From contig JAKPKS010000160.1 in NCBI GenBank assembly GCA_029553585.1, positions 1-33,575 on the forward strand: a stretch of 33,575 nucleotides of DNA, in the 5' to 3' direction. Shown in pieces: positions 7,233 to 14,587 of this stretch. Every line of letters starts with the position of its first letter. Within the stretch, counting starts at the first letter, position 1. Origin of the DNA: Candidatus Atribacteria bacterium (GTDB taxonomy: Bacteria > Atribacterota > Phoenicimicrobiia > Phoenicimicrobiales > Stramentimicrobiaceae). The position numbers and the translations under genes are program-made. The notes beneath the pieces were generated by a model. The model saw only the letters and a program-made list of their open reading frames with translations, had not been told where the DNA came from and did not search any database.

Positions 7233-8720
7233 ATGAAAATGAAGAAACAATGGTGGATAATTATCGGTATTATTTTTATCAATATATTATTTATCGGTAT
7301 TTCCCCAGTAATTGCTGTGGAACCTCCATCGGCAATCCTTCCGTTGGAAGAGCTACCGGCAGAAACCCAGGAAATCACTGCTTTAAGAGAAAAGGTAGAA
7401 GGATATATTGATGATTATAATGCTCGTATGATCGAGATGAGCGACTGGTTATATTACCATCCAGAATCTGGTTATTTTGAATTTGAATCAGCTAAATATG
7501 TTACTGCTGAATTAGAAAAAAATGGATTTGAAATAGAATGGGGGGTTAAAGGTCTGGATGAAGAATATAATACAGTTATTGGTAAGCTGTTTAATAATAG
7601 AGACTTACCCCAAGTCTTTACTGCAAAATATAAAGGCAAATCAGAATATCCAGTAATTGCTTTCACCACTGAGATGGATGCCTTACGAGGCGATCCCCCA
7701 TTTCATGGTTGCGCTCATAACCAGCAGCCTCCAGTTGCTGTTGGTGCTGCTATTGCCATGACCAAAATAATGGATGAAAATAATTTGCCAGGCAGTATCT
7801 GGGTAATACATCTGCCGGCTGAGGAAATTCCTCCTCCAGACCCAACTGCTATGTTTAAAGCCGGTTATTTTGATGAGGTAGATTTTGTACTTCAAACACA
7901 TGGCGGTGTTAACTCCGGAGTTTTTAAAAGACCTTTAGCTGGAACTGGTGGCGCAACACTAATTAATGCCAATATCTATGAATTTACTGGAAAAACTGCC
8001 CATGCAGCAGGTGACCCTTGGAATGGGCGGGATGCTGGTGACGCCTTAAGGGCAATGTGGATGATGATTGACATGCTAAGAGAGCATTCTAAACCACAAT
8101 TTAGGTTCCATGGAGCTATTCTTGAAACAGCACAAGCACCCAATGTTATTAATCCTTTTGTCCGCTTTGATCATTGGGTTAGAGCAACTCCTGGATTGAA
8201 CCAGGAAGAGCTTAATAAGAAGGTGGAACAGATAAATACGGTTGCCAAGGCAGCCGCAATGGGTACTTTCTGTGAAGTTGAAATTAACCATTATGCAGAT
8301 TATGTTAATGGAGTATCCACTGCCTGGGCAAATGCTTTAGGATGGTATTATACTAAAATGTATAGCGATGAGGGTATGACTTCTGATGAATTAGGTAGTC
8401 TAGAAAGTGGTTGGGATGTAGGCCAATGGGCTTCCTGGAGTATACCAGGTTTAGGCAGTGAAAGAGGTTCCTGGACAATTGCCATGGCTGATGTTCCTCC
8501 TACTGCAGGCCATTCACAAGAGAAGGCAGATCTGACTATTACTCCATTAGGTCACCGGTCATTGGCCCTAATGGCAAAGAGGCAAGCTGCCGTTGCCTTA
8601 CGTTTGGTGACCCAGCCGGAACTATTAGAAAAAATAAACGAAGAACTCGCACAGTGGCGTGAATATGGTATTGCTCAAGGATATGCTACGGAAGAGATGT
8701 TCAGACTTAAAAATAAATAA
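7233..8720 (+). CDS. Exported M20-family amidohydrolase (AbgB/amidase-like)
   Basis: This is a zinc-dependent metallohydrolase of the M20 family, in the branch that includes the p-aminobenzoyl-glutamate hydrolase subunit AbgB and related amidases. Likely metal or catalytic residues are in HGCAHN (158-163), PAEE (195-198), QTHGG (221-225), TAHAAGDPWNGRDA and a late TAGHS. The N-terminus KMKKQWW followed by a hydrophobic stretch to about residue 28 (VIA) looks like a Sec signal, so it probably acts outside the cytoplasmic membrane, which is unusual for AbgB relatives. The ATG at 7233 is chosen over an in-frame GTG at 7224 because AGAGAGGG (7217-7224) is 8 bases before it. The gene has its own promoter and a strong hairpin after it, so it is probably monocistronic. 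The true substrate is unknown. Confidence 0.85.
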   Translation: MKMKKQWWIIIGIIFINILFIGISPVIAVEPPSAILPLEELPAETQEITALREKVEGYIDDYNARMIEMSDWLYYHPESGYFEFESAKYVTAELEKNGFEIEWGVKGLDEEYNTVIGKLFNNRDLPQVFTAKYKGKSEYPVIAFTTEMDALRGDPPFHGCAHNQQPPVAVGAAIAMTKIMDENNLPGSIWVIHLPAEEIPPPDPTAMFKAGYFDEVDFVLQTHGGVNSGVFKRPLAGTGGATLINANIYEFTGKTAHAAGDPWNGRDAGDALRAMWMMIDMLREHSKPQFRFHGAILETAQAPNVINPFVRFDHWVRATPGLNQEELNKKVEQINTVAKAAAMGTFCEVEINHYADYVNGVSTAWANALGWYYTKMYSDEGMTSDELGSLESGWDVGQWASWSIPGLGSERGSWTIAMADVPPTAGHSQEKADLTITPLGHRSLALMAKRQAAVALRLVTQPELLEKINEELAQWREYGIAQGYATEEMFRLKNK

Positions 8721-8737
8721 GAAATAAGAGAAGTTGT

Positions 8738-8774
8738 CTGTTGGATGGAAAGTTTGCTACTTTTCATCCAACAG
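8738..8774 (+). terminator. Strong hairpin after the M20 gene
   Basis: CTGTTGGATGGAAAG pairs with CTTTTCATCCAACAG over 15 bp (one G-U) around the loop TTTGCTA. It starts 17 bases after the stop. There is no immediate T-run, so it may protect the 3' end or act in a factor-assisted way rather than as a classic intrinsic terminator. Confidence 0.65.
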
Positions 8775-8857
8775 ATGAAATTGCAAATTACTTTTTACAA
8801 CCATAAATCTTCTTTTTTTCCATCCTTTTCTACTAACTTCTAAAAGAAATTTACTAC

Positions 8858-8886
8858 TTGCCAATCATTTTTCCTTTTGATATAGT
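8858..8886 (+). promoter_or_regulatory. Promoter of the MobB-FeS gene
   Basis: TTGCCA (8858-8863), a 17-base spacer and TATAGT (8881-8886), about 28 bases before the ATG. Each box differs from consensus at a single position. Confidence 0.65.
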
Positions 8887-8913
8887 TATAACGACTAAAA
8901 AAAGGGGGAGCAG

Positions 8914-9678
8914 ATGAAAGCAATTGCGATTGTTGGTTTTAAAAAAAGTGGCAAGACCACCCTGGCATTAAAAATAGCTAAAGCCCTAATAAATAAGAAT
9001 TATAGGGTGGCTGTTCTTAAGCATTCCAGTAAAGCGGTTGAACATGAACTTAGTGATACAGATAAATTTTTAAAAGAAGTTGGAAGAGTGGCTCTTATTA
9101 CACCAGAGAGTACCGAAATTATGTTCCAGGCGCAATGGGATTTAAAAGATGTGGTACCATTACTTTCAGCTGATTTTTTAGTTATAGAGGGGTTTAAAAG
9201 TTTAAAATATTTTCCCAAGGTTTATTGTTTAAAAGATGAAAAAGAAAAAGAATTACTCGATGATGGTCTGGGAATATTTTCTGCCGGTCTGGATGCTTCT
9301 TTACAAGAGGAAGGGCTTGTTGATTATTTAATTAATGAGGAAAAAGATCTGTCAGTTATGGTAGAACTTATTGAACAAAAAGGATTTTTCTTACCTAATA
9401 AAAATTGTGGCAAGTGTGGTTATGAGAACTGTTATGAACTGGCTCGGGCTATTGTAAGGGATGAGGAATCACCAAAAAAATGTATTTATGCCCAGGACTA
9501 TATTGATATTAAAGTAAATGGGAAAACCATTTCTCTCAATCCTTTTATGTCACAGCTCTATCAAAGTTTAATATATAGTATATTAGCCCCTCTTAAAGAC
9601 ATTGACTCTCTGGAGCAGGCGGTAATTGAAATAAAGGCAGATGCAACTGATGCGTTAATTAAAAAAAGGGATAACTGA
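8914..9678 (+). CDS. MobB-like P-loop protein fused to a 4Fe-4S FeS domain
   Basis: The N-terminal ~155 residues resemble MobB, the GTP-binding accessory protein for molybdopterin guanine dinucleotide formation: VGFKKSGKTTLA P-loop near the start, then VAVLKHSSKAVEHELSDTDKFLKE and the segment DFLVIEGFKSLKYFPKVY. The C-terminal part carries C165-x2-C168-x4-C173-x16-C190, the spacing of the small 'FeS' [4Fe-4S] domain found in electron-transfer and corrinoid proteins. The pair suggests a cofactor-maturation GTPase with a redox or iron-sensing module, perhaps serving a Mo/W enzyme such as formate dehydrogenase. The ATG follows AGGGGGAG. No other molybdenum cofactor gene is in the window. The domain calls are firm; the joint function is inferred. 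Confidence 0.82.
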   Translation: MKAIAIVGFKKSGKTTLALKIAKALINKNYRVAVLKHSSKAVEHELSDTDKFLKEVGRVALITPESTEIMFQAQWDLKDVVPLLSADFLVIEGFKSLKYFPKVYCLKDEKEKELLDDGLGIFSAGLDASLQEEGLVDYLINEEKDLSVMVELIEQKGFFLPNKNCGKCGYENCYELARAIVRDEESPKKCIYAQDYIDIKVNGKTISLNPFMSQLYQSLIYSILAPLKDIDSLEQAVIEIKADATDALIKKRDN

Positions 9679-9740
9679 TATAGCTAAAGCAGGTATTGTA
9701 TAGTTATTTTAAGAAATATGGCAGAACAGAAGGTGGAAAA

Positions 9741-10703
9741 ATGTCTCAAGATAAAATTCGGGATAATATTAATAAACATATTTATGAGAATATTATCATA
9801 GGAGGAGGACCGGCGGGATTAACTGCAGGACTTTATCTCAGCCGCTCACGGGTTGATGTTTTACTGCTGGAAAAAGGTTTTAGTGGCGGACAGGTAAACT
9901 TAACAGAAACAATTGAAAATTACCCTGGTTTTCCGGAAGGTATTTTAGGACCGGAACTGATGCAAAGATTTGAGCAACAAGCTGTTAAATTTGGTTTAAA
10001 GATAATGAACACTAATGTGTCTGAAATATATCCTGATGACCAAGAGAGTAAAAGAGTCTTCGTAATTAAGACAGATGATGGCAATTTTTATTCTCGTTCC
10101 GTTATTATTGCTACCGGTGGCGAAGCCAGTAAGCTAAAAGTTCCGGGAGAGGAAGAGTTTATTGGCAGGGGGGTTTCTTATTGCGGAACCTGTGATGGTG
10201 CTTTTTTTAAAGATAGAGAGATTGTGGTAGTAGGAGGAGGGGATACTGCTTTGGAAGAGGCACTATTCCTGACCAGGTTTGCCAGTAAGGTTACTATTAT
10301 TCACAGAAGAGACGAGCTGAGGGCAACTAAAATTCTACAGGAACGCGCCTTTCATAATCCCAAAATTCATTTCAGCTGGAGCAGTATCGTGCTTTCCATC
10401 ATTGGTAAAACACAGGTGGAAGCGGTTCAATTGAAAAATGTAAAAACTGAAAAAATAACTATCCTTCCCTGCCAGGGGGTCTTTGTCTTTACTGGCTATA
10501 GACCCAATTATCCTTTACTGGGTGACCTAGAGGCCAGGTTAGTCAATGAAAATGGCTATATTATTACTGACGATAATATGCAAGCAAGAGTAGAAGGAAT
10601 TTTTGCCTGTGGAGATGTGCGTGCCAAAGGTTTACGTCAGGTGGTTACTGCCTGTGGGGAAGGGGCAACTGCTGCCTTTTTCGTTGAGGCATTTTTAAAA
10701 TAG
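9741..10703 (+). CDS. trxB: Thioredoxin reductase-like flavoprotein
   Basis: This is a two-dinucleotide-domain flavoprotein of the thioredoxin reductase family. It shows the FAD motif GGGPAG (21-26), the redox-active pair C148-GT-C151 in SYCGTCDGAFF, the NAD(P)H-binding GGGDTA (165-170), the HRR (188-190) that usually recognises the NADPH phosphate, and the late FAD motif ACGDVR (from 289). The 320-residue length is typical. I chose the ATG at 9741, preceded by GAAGGTGGAA, over an upstream start that would add 15 residues not expected in the family. No thioredoxin gene is adjacent; the electron acceptor could be thioredoxin, glutaredoxin-like NrdH or a peroxiredoxin partner encoded elsewhere. 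The active-site spacer GT instead of the common AT/AV is a modest variant. Confidence 0.9.
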   Translation: MSQDKIRDNINKHIYENIIIGGGPAGLTAGLYLSRSRVDVLLLEKGFSGGQVNLTETIENYPGFPEGILGPELMQRFEQQAVKFGLKIMNTNVSEIYPDDQESKRVFVIKTDDGNFYSRSVIIATGGEASKLKVPGEEEFIGRGVSYCGTCDGAFFKDREIVVVGGGDTALEEALFLTRFASKVTIIHRRDELRATKILQERAFHNPKIHFSWSSIVLSIIGKTQVEAVQLKNVKTEKITILPCQGVFVFTGYRPNYPLLGDLEARLVNENGYIITDDNMQARVEGIFACGDVRAKGLRQVVTACGEGATAAFFVEAFLK

Positions 10704-10774
10704 ATGACTATATCTTAAAATATTAATCTAAATTTAAGTTTTATGTTCATTTTAGTTAAGAGGGAGGGAATATC

Positions 10775-11596
10775 ATCTTTAGTTTTGGCGTTTCCAGCAT
10801 GATTTACTATCAGGAACCTATTGAAAAATTATTGCCATTTTTAACAAAACAAGAGATTAATAATATTGAAATCAGGTCAGGAGAAGGACATTTTCATCCA
10901 CAGGAAATAAAAGACCTTCTTAGGTTAAAAAAGAAATTAGACCAAAGAATGATAACGGTTAAGGCAATTCATATGCCCATAAATGGTATTGATATTTCCC
11001 ACCCTCAAGAGTATGAGAGAATCAAATCGGTTCGTGAGGTTGAAAAGGATGTGCTGATAGCCTATCATTTGGGAGTTGATTTAGTGGTGGTGCACCCGGG
11101 AGCAATGATGACTGATTCTTCTGAACGGGATAAAAGACTAAAGCTCTGTATCGATAGTCTAAAAGAAATCGTAGAATTTTCTCAGAATTGGAACGTCAAA
11201 ATAGCCTTAGAAAATACACTTCCAGGCAGAGTCGGTAACAGTTGGGAAGAAATTAAAAAAATCATAGAAATAGTGTCATACCCTAATTTAGGAATATGTT
11301 TTGATTGTGGCCACCATCTGCTTAATTACCAGAAAATAACTCAGGGAGGATTAGATTTAGAAAAAATTCCTATTAACTGGCAGGAATGTTTATTTCACGC
11401 TCACATTCATGATAATGACGCAAAGCATGATTTTCATTGGTTACCAGGAGAAGGGCAATTTCCCTGGACTTCTTTCATAACTTTTTTAAAGAAGATTGGT
11501 TATCAGGGGACTTTAATTTTTGAACCAAAAAAACAAAATGAATTATCGGATTACCTGAACAAAATTAAGACTTTCTGGAAAGAAATAAATAATTAA
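10775..11596 (+). CDS. TIM-barrel sugar isomerase / AP-endonuclease-2 family protein, apparent ATC start
   Basis: This is a xylose isomerase-like TIM barrel protein (AP_endonuc_2 family). Metal-site and barrel motifs include EIRSGEGHF, HMPINGIDISHP, VVVHPGAM, IALENTLPG, GICFDCGHHLL, HAHIHDND, HWLPGEGQFPW and LIFEPK, consistent with a divalent-metal isomerase, epimerase or nuclease fold; the substrate is unknown. The first ATG (10799) has no ribosome binding site and would remove the first barrel strand (FSFGVSS). Upstream, GAGGGAGGG (10760-10768) is followed in frame by ATC ATC TTT AGT TTT GGC, with an in-frame stop at 10757 and no ATG, GTG or TTG before 10799. I therefore place the start at the ATC at 10775 (10772 is possible). 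A base-call error for ATG is the main alternative. Confidence 0.72.
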   Translation: MFSFGVSSMIYYQEPIEKLLPFLTKQEINNIEIRSGEGHFHPQEIKDLLRLKKKLDQRMITVKAIHMPINGIDISHPQEYERIKSVREVEKDVLIAYHLGVDLVVVHPGAMMTDSSERDKRLKLCIDSLKEIVEFSQNWNVKIALENTLPGRVGNSWEEIKKIIEIVSYPNLGICFDCGHHLLNYQKITQGGLDLEKIPINWQECLFHAHIHDNDAKHDFHWLPGEGQFPWTSFITFLKKIGYQGTLIFEPKKQNELSDYLNKIKTFWKEINN

Positions 11597-11641
11597 AACT
11601 AAAATTTTTATTAAGAAAAAACTGTATTCTTTTAACAATTT

Positions 11642-11670
11642 TTGCTATAAGCTATATTCTTTGATAGAAT
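11642..11670 (+). promoter_or_regulatory. Promoter of the EF-G-like gene
   Basis: TTGCTA (11642-11647), a 17-base spacer and TAGAAT (11665-11670), about 50 bases before the GTG start. Confidence 0.6.
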
Positions 11671-11720
11671 AATATCGTTAATTAGATTTTCAAGAATTTG
11701 TTTTCAAGGAGGAATCTTAG

Positions 11721-13823
11721 GTGACTAAACATGATGTGGAGAAGGTGAGAACCTTTGCACTGGTGGGGCATGGCGATGCTGGTAAAACTTCCCTTACTGA
11801 AGCGATGCTTTATGATGCCAATATGACCACCCGTCTGGGAAAGATTGATTCAGGAAATACTGTAACAGATTATGACCCCAAAGAAATAAAAAGAGGCATT
11901 ACCATCAATTCCTCTTTAGCTTATCTGAATTGGAAAAATTCTACTTTTAATATTATTGATACACCCGGTTATCTTGATTTTATTATTGATACCAAGTCGA
12001 GTTTAAGAGTGGTGGATTGCGCGATTATTGTAGTAAGTGGTGTATCAGGAGTGGAAGTGCAAACCGAAAAAGTCTGGGATTATGCTGAGGAATTTCAGCT
12101 TCCCAGGATATTCTTTATAAATAAGCTGGATAGAGAAAGGGCAGATTTTGACCGTGTAGGTGAAATGATCAAAGAAAATTTTGGGCAGAATGCTGTGCCG
12201 GTGCAATTACCGATAGGTTCTGAAGAGCACTTTCAGGGTATAGTTGATCTATTGAAAATGAAGGCCTTTTATTTCCAGACTGATAAAGATGGTAAAAATC
12301 AGATTGAAGAGAAGGATATACCCGCAGATTTAAAAACAAAAGCAGATGAATTTCGGCAAAAGATGATTGAAGCGGTTGCGGAATTCGATGATGCAATCCT
12401 AATGAAATATCTGGAAGGGGAAGAATTAAGCAAAGAGGAGATATTAACCTGTCTGAAAGGCGGTTTGATTGAAAGAAAGGTATTTCCCGTATTATGTGGT
12501 TCTGCTACAAAAAATGTTGGCATCGAATTATTGCTTGATTTTATAGAAGATTATCTACCCAATCCATTGGATTTACCTGATATAGTCGTTACTGATCTGA
12601 AAGCACAAAAAGAAATAAAATTAAAAAGGGCAGTAGAAGGTTCTCCCTTTGCCGCTCTTGTTTTTAAGACAATTACCGATCCCTATGTAGGCAACTTAAC
12701 CTATTTCAGAGTATTTTCCGGTGAGCTCAACTCTGATTCTCAGGTTTATAATTCAACTCAGGATACTGAAAATAGAGTTGGGAAAATTTTTCGGATGCAG
12801 GGCAAGGATCAAAGCCCTGTTTCCAAAGTTTCTCCTGGAGGAATAGGGGCTATTGCTAAGCTAAAGAAAACAAATACCGGTGATACATTATGTGATAAAG
12901 AATTTCCCATTCTATTTCACAAAGTGGAATATCCTGAACCTATTATGCGATTGGCTATATCTCCTAAGAGTAAAGGAGATGAAGACAAACTCAGTATTGC
13001 TATTAACAGAATTCAAGAAGAAGAGCCCACTATTCAAATTTACAGAGACGAAGATACTGGTGAAACCATTATTGCCGGCATGGGAGAGTCTCACCTCGAT
13101 GTGGTAATTGAAACCATGCAAACAAAATTTGGAGTGGAAATTGAAAGAAGTACCCCTAAAGTTGGCTATAAAGAGACCATTCGTAAAAAAGCTCAAGCTG
13201 AAGGGAAATATAAAAAACAATCCGGTGGACGGGGTCAATACGGCCACTGTTTTGTAGAATTTGAACCTCTGGAAAGAGGTAAGGGTTTTGAATTTGTAGA
13301 TAAGATTGTAGGAGGGGTTATTCCAAAACAATATCGTCCAGCAGTGGAGAAGGGAATAGTGGAAGCTATGAAAAATGGTGTTTTAGCCGGCTATCCTACT
13401 ATAGATCTCAGAGCAACCTTATATGATGGTAGCTATCATACCGTTGATTCATCCGAAATGGCTTTCAAAGTAGCCGGCTCTTTAGCTTTTAAAAAAGGGG
13501 TAGCAATAGCTGAACCGGTACTTTTAGAACCTATTTATGATTTAGAAGTAACAGTACCTACAGAGTATATGGGTGATATTATGGGGGATTTAAACAGTAA
13601 AAGAGGGAAAATTATGGGTATGGATGAAGCGGGGAAAGGTAAACAAATTATTAAATCTCAGGTACCCTTAGCTGAGGTATTCAGATATTCCATTGATTTA
13701 CGCTCTATCACACAGGGTAGAGGAACCTTTACTATGAAATTTTCCCATTACGAAGAAGTACCTCCCCAGATAGCTCAGGAGATTATTGAAAATACCAAAA
13801 AAGAAAATGAGTCTGAATCATAA
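11721..13823 (+). CDS. EF-G-like translational GTPase (EF-G2 type)
   Basis: This 700-residue translational GTPase has the domain order of elongation factor G. It carries the P-loop GHGDAGKT (16-23), RGITI in switch I, the G3 motif DTPGY (80-84), NKLD (134-137), then domains II-V, with domain IV RGQYGHCFVEFEPL and a C-terminal EF-G domain starting near PILLEPIYDLEVTVP-like sequence. NTVTDYDPKEIKRG and NKLDRERADF are signatures of the EF-G-like/EF-G2 group rather than canonical EF-G. In that group Tyr commonly replaces the catalytic His of DTPGH, as here (Y84), so GTP hydrolysis kinetics may differ from EF-G. The GTG start is 7 bases after AAGGAGG. It stands alone, not in the str operon, as expected for a paralogue. 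The cellular role of EF-G2 proteins is not settled. Confidence 0.9.
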   Translation: MTKHDVEKVRTFALVGHGDAGKTSLTEAMLYDANMTTRLGKIDSGNTVTDYDPKEIKRGITINSSLAYLNWKNSTFNIIDTPGYLDFIIDTKSSLRVVDCAIIVVSGVSGVEVQTEKVWDYAEEFQLPRIFFINKLDRERADFDRVGEMIKENFGQNAVPVQLPIGSEEHFQGIVDLLKMKAFYFQTDKDGKNQIEEKDIPADLKTKADEFRQKMIEAVAEFDDAILMKYLEGEELSKEEILTCLKGGLIERKVFPVLCGSATKNVGIELLLDFIEDYLPNPLDLPDIVVTDLKAQKEIKLKRAVEGSPFAALVFKTITDPYVGNLTYFRVFSGELNSDSQVYNSTQDTENRVGKIFRMQGKDQSPVSKVSPGGIGAIAKLKKTNTGDTLCDKEFPILFHKVEYPEPIMRLAISPKSKGDEDKLSIAINRIQEEEPTIQIYRDEDTGETIIAGMGESHLDVVIETMQTKFGVEIERSTPKVGYKETIRKKAQAEGKYKKQSGGRGQYGHCFVEFEPLERGKGFEFVDKIVGGVIPKQYRPAVEKGIVEAMKNGVLAGYPTIDLRATLYDGSYHTVDSSEMAFKVAGSLAFKKGVAIAEPVLLEPIYDLEVTVPTEYMGDIMGDLNSKRGKIMGMDEAGKGKQIIKSQVPLAEVFRYSIDLRSITQGRGTFTMKFSHYEEVPPQIAQEIIENTKKENESES

Positions 13824-13865
13824 TCTCAAAAAGCTAACCATTTTTAAATTATTTTAATAAAATGC

Positions 13866-13894
13866 TTGTTTTTACTAATTTTGATAATTATAAT
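13866..13894 (+). promoter_or_regulatory. Promoter of the 29-residue peptide gene
   Basis: TTGTTT (13866-13871), a 17-base spacer and a perfect TATAAT (13889-13894), about 45 bases before the small gene's ATG. The -35 box is weak; the -10 box and spacing are good. Confidence 0.55.
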
Positions 13895-13939
13895 AAAAAA
13901 AAGAATAAGTAATTTTGTAAATAAGGAGGTGTTAAGTTC

Positions 13940-14029
13940 ATGGGCTTGTTTGAAGATTTACAGTGGTACTGGATTGCAGCAATTATCGCAGCTATTGTTG
14001 GAATTATCTGGTGGCTGGGGAAAGATTAA
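13940..14029 (+). CDS. 29-residue single-pass membrane peptide
   Basis: A near-perfect AAGGAGGT (13923-13930) sits 9 bases before an ATG opening 29 codons: MGLFEDLQWYW, then IAAIIAAIVGIIWWLGKD. The peptide has a short amphipathic N-terminus, one transmembrane helix bracketed by aromatic Trp/Tyr belts, and a charged KD end, as expected of a membrane micropeptide. It has a plausible private promoter and a hairpin 60 bases after its stop, so it looks like an independent transcription unit. A longer frame overlaps it in another phase but has no ribosome binding site. I do not recognise a family. Possible roles include a membrane-protein regulator, a stabiliser of a complex, or a type I toxin-like peptide. 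No antisense RNA promoter was identified to support the last. Confidence 0.72.
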   Translation: MGLFEDLQWYWIAAIIAAIVGIIWWLGKD

Positions 14030-14088
14030 AAAATATTTTTTGACTAACCATCAACAATTTTTTGTAGAGATAGTAAAAATACTAAAAT

Positions 14089-14138
14089 AAGTGCAGGGTA
14101 TTAGTTTTGTTATCTGAAAACCACAGTAACCTGCACTT
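14089..14138 (+). terminator. Hairpin after the 29-residue peptide gene
   Basis: AAGTGCAGG (14089-14097) pairs with CCTGCACTT (14130-14138), with an inner GTTTT/AAAAC helix, followed by ATTTATTC. This is an intrinsic terminator candidate with a poor T-run. Confidence 0.55.
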
Positions 14139-14169
14139 ATTTATTCAAACCTGCAAAAGGAGAAGTCAA

Positions 14170-14196
14170 TATCTAAAAAATCAATCTTTTTAGATA
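14170..14196. repeat. Hairpin carrying copy 1 of a 19-base motif
   Basis: TATCTAAAAA and TTTTTAGATA form a 10-bp stem around ATCAATC. The 19-base core TAAAAAATCAATCTTTTTA (14174-14192) recurs exactly at 17967-17985. Both copies lie shortly upstream of promoters that drive tRNA-containing transcripts. Confidence 0.5.
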
Positions 14197-14245
14197 CACT
14201 TATGATAACTACAGTATGATTATATAGTTCACTATAATAGTTTAG

Positions 14246-14274
14246 TTGACTTTTAAATCGTTTTTATTTATAAT
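14246..14274 (+). promoter_or_regulatory. Promoter of the leuS leader / tRNA-Ala transcript
   Basis: TTGACT (14246-14251), a 17-base spacer and TATAAT (14269-14274). Transcription would begin near 14281, 36 bases before Stem I. It is the only clear promoter found for both the embedded tRNA-Ala and leuS. Confidence 0.82.
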
Positions 14275-14475
14275 TAATAAAATTTTATAATATAACAAAT
14301 AGATATAGAAAAATTGTTAACAGGAAATTATTGGGATTTTCCCATCAGAGAGAGTCAGTGGTTGGTGTAAACTGATATGGGCCCTCAAAATACTCACCTG
14401 TAAACTGTCTGGGTGAAAGTAAGAAAACAAATAACTCAGAACGTAATTCCATGTTAAAGATAGAGAAGGGTAGAT

Positions 14476-14551
14476 GGGGCTGTAGCTCAGTCGGGAGAGT
14501 GCCTCCTTGGCGTGGAGGAAGTCGCGGGTTCGACTCCCGCCAGCTCCACCA
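14476..14551 (+). tRNA. tRNA-Ala (GGC), embedded in the leuS T-box leader
   Basis: The 76-base cloverleaf has acceptor stem GGGGCTG/CAGCTCC, including the G3-U70 wobble that is the alanine identity element. The anticodon arm CCTCC-TTGGCGT-GGAGG gives anticodon GGC, and the T arm is GCGGG-TTCGACT-CCCGC. Discriminator A48 of the 3' end (14548) is followed by an encoded CCA. All conserved positions look intact, so it should be a working tRNA that reads GCC and GCU. It has no promoter of its own and must be cut out of the leuS leader RNA, separating Stem I from the antiterminator. Confidence 0.96.
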
Positions 14552-14587
14552 TTAAATATCTACTAAAATAGGGTGGTACCACGAGTA

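Noticed and set aside
12912-13331. A 139-codon minus-strand frame inside the EF-G-like gene
   Set aside because: It is fully antisense to conserved domain III-IV coding sequence, with unusual composition and no SD or promoter.
13866-14090. A 74-codon frame overlapping the 29-residue peptide gene
   Set aside because: Its start has no SD, and it runs through the promoter and SD of the better-supported small gene in another frame.
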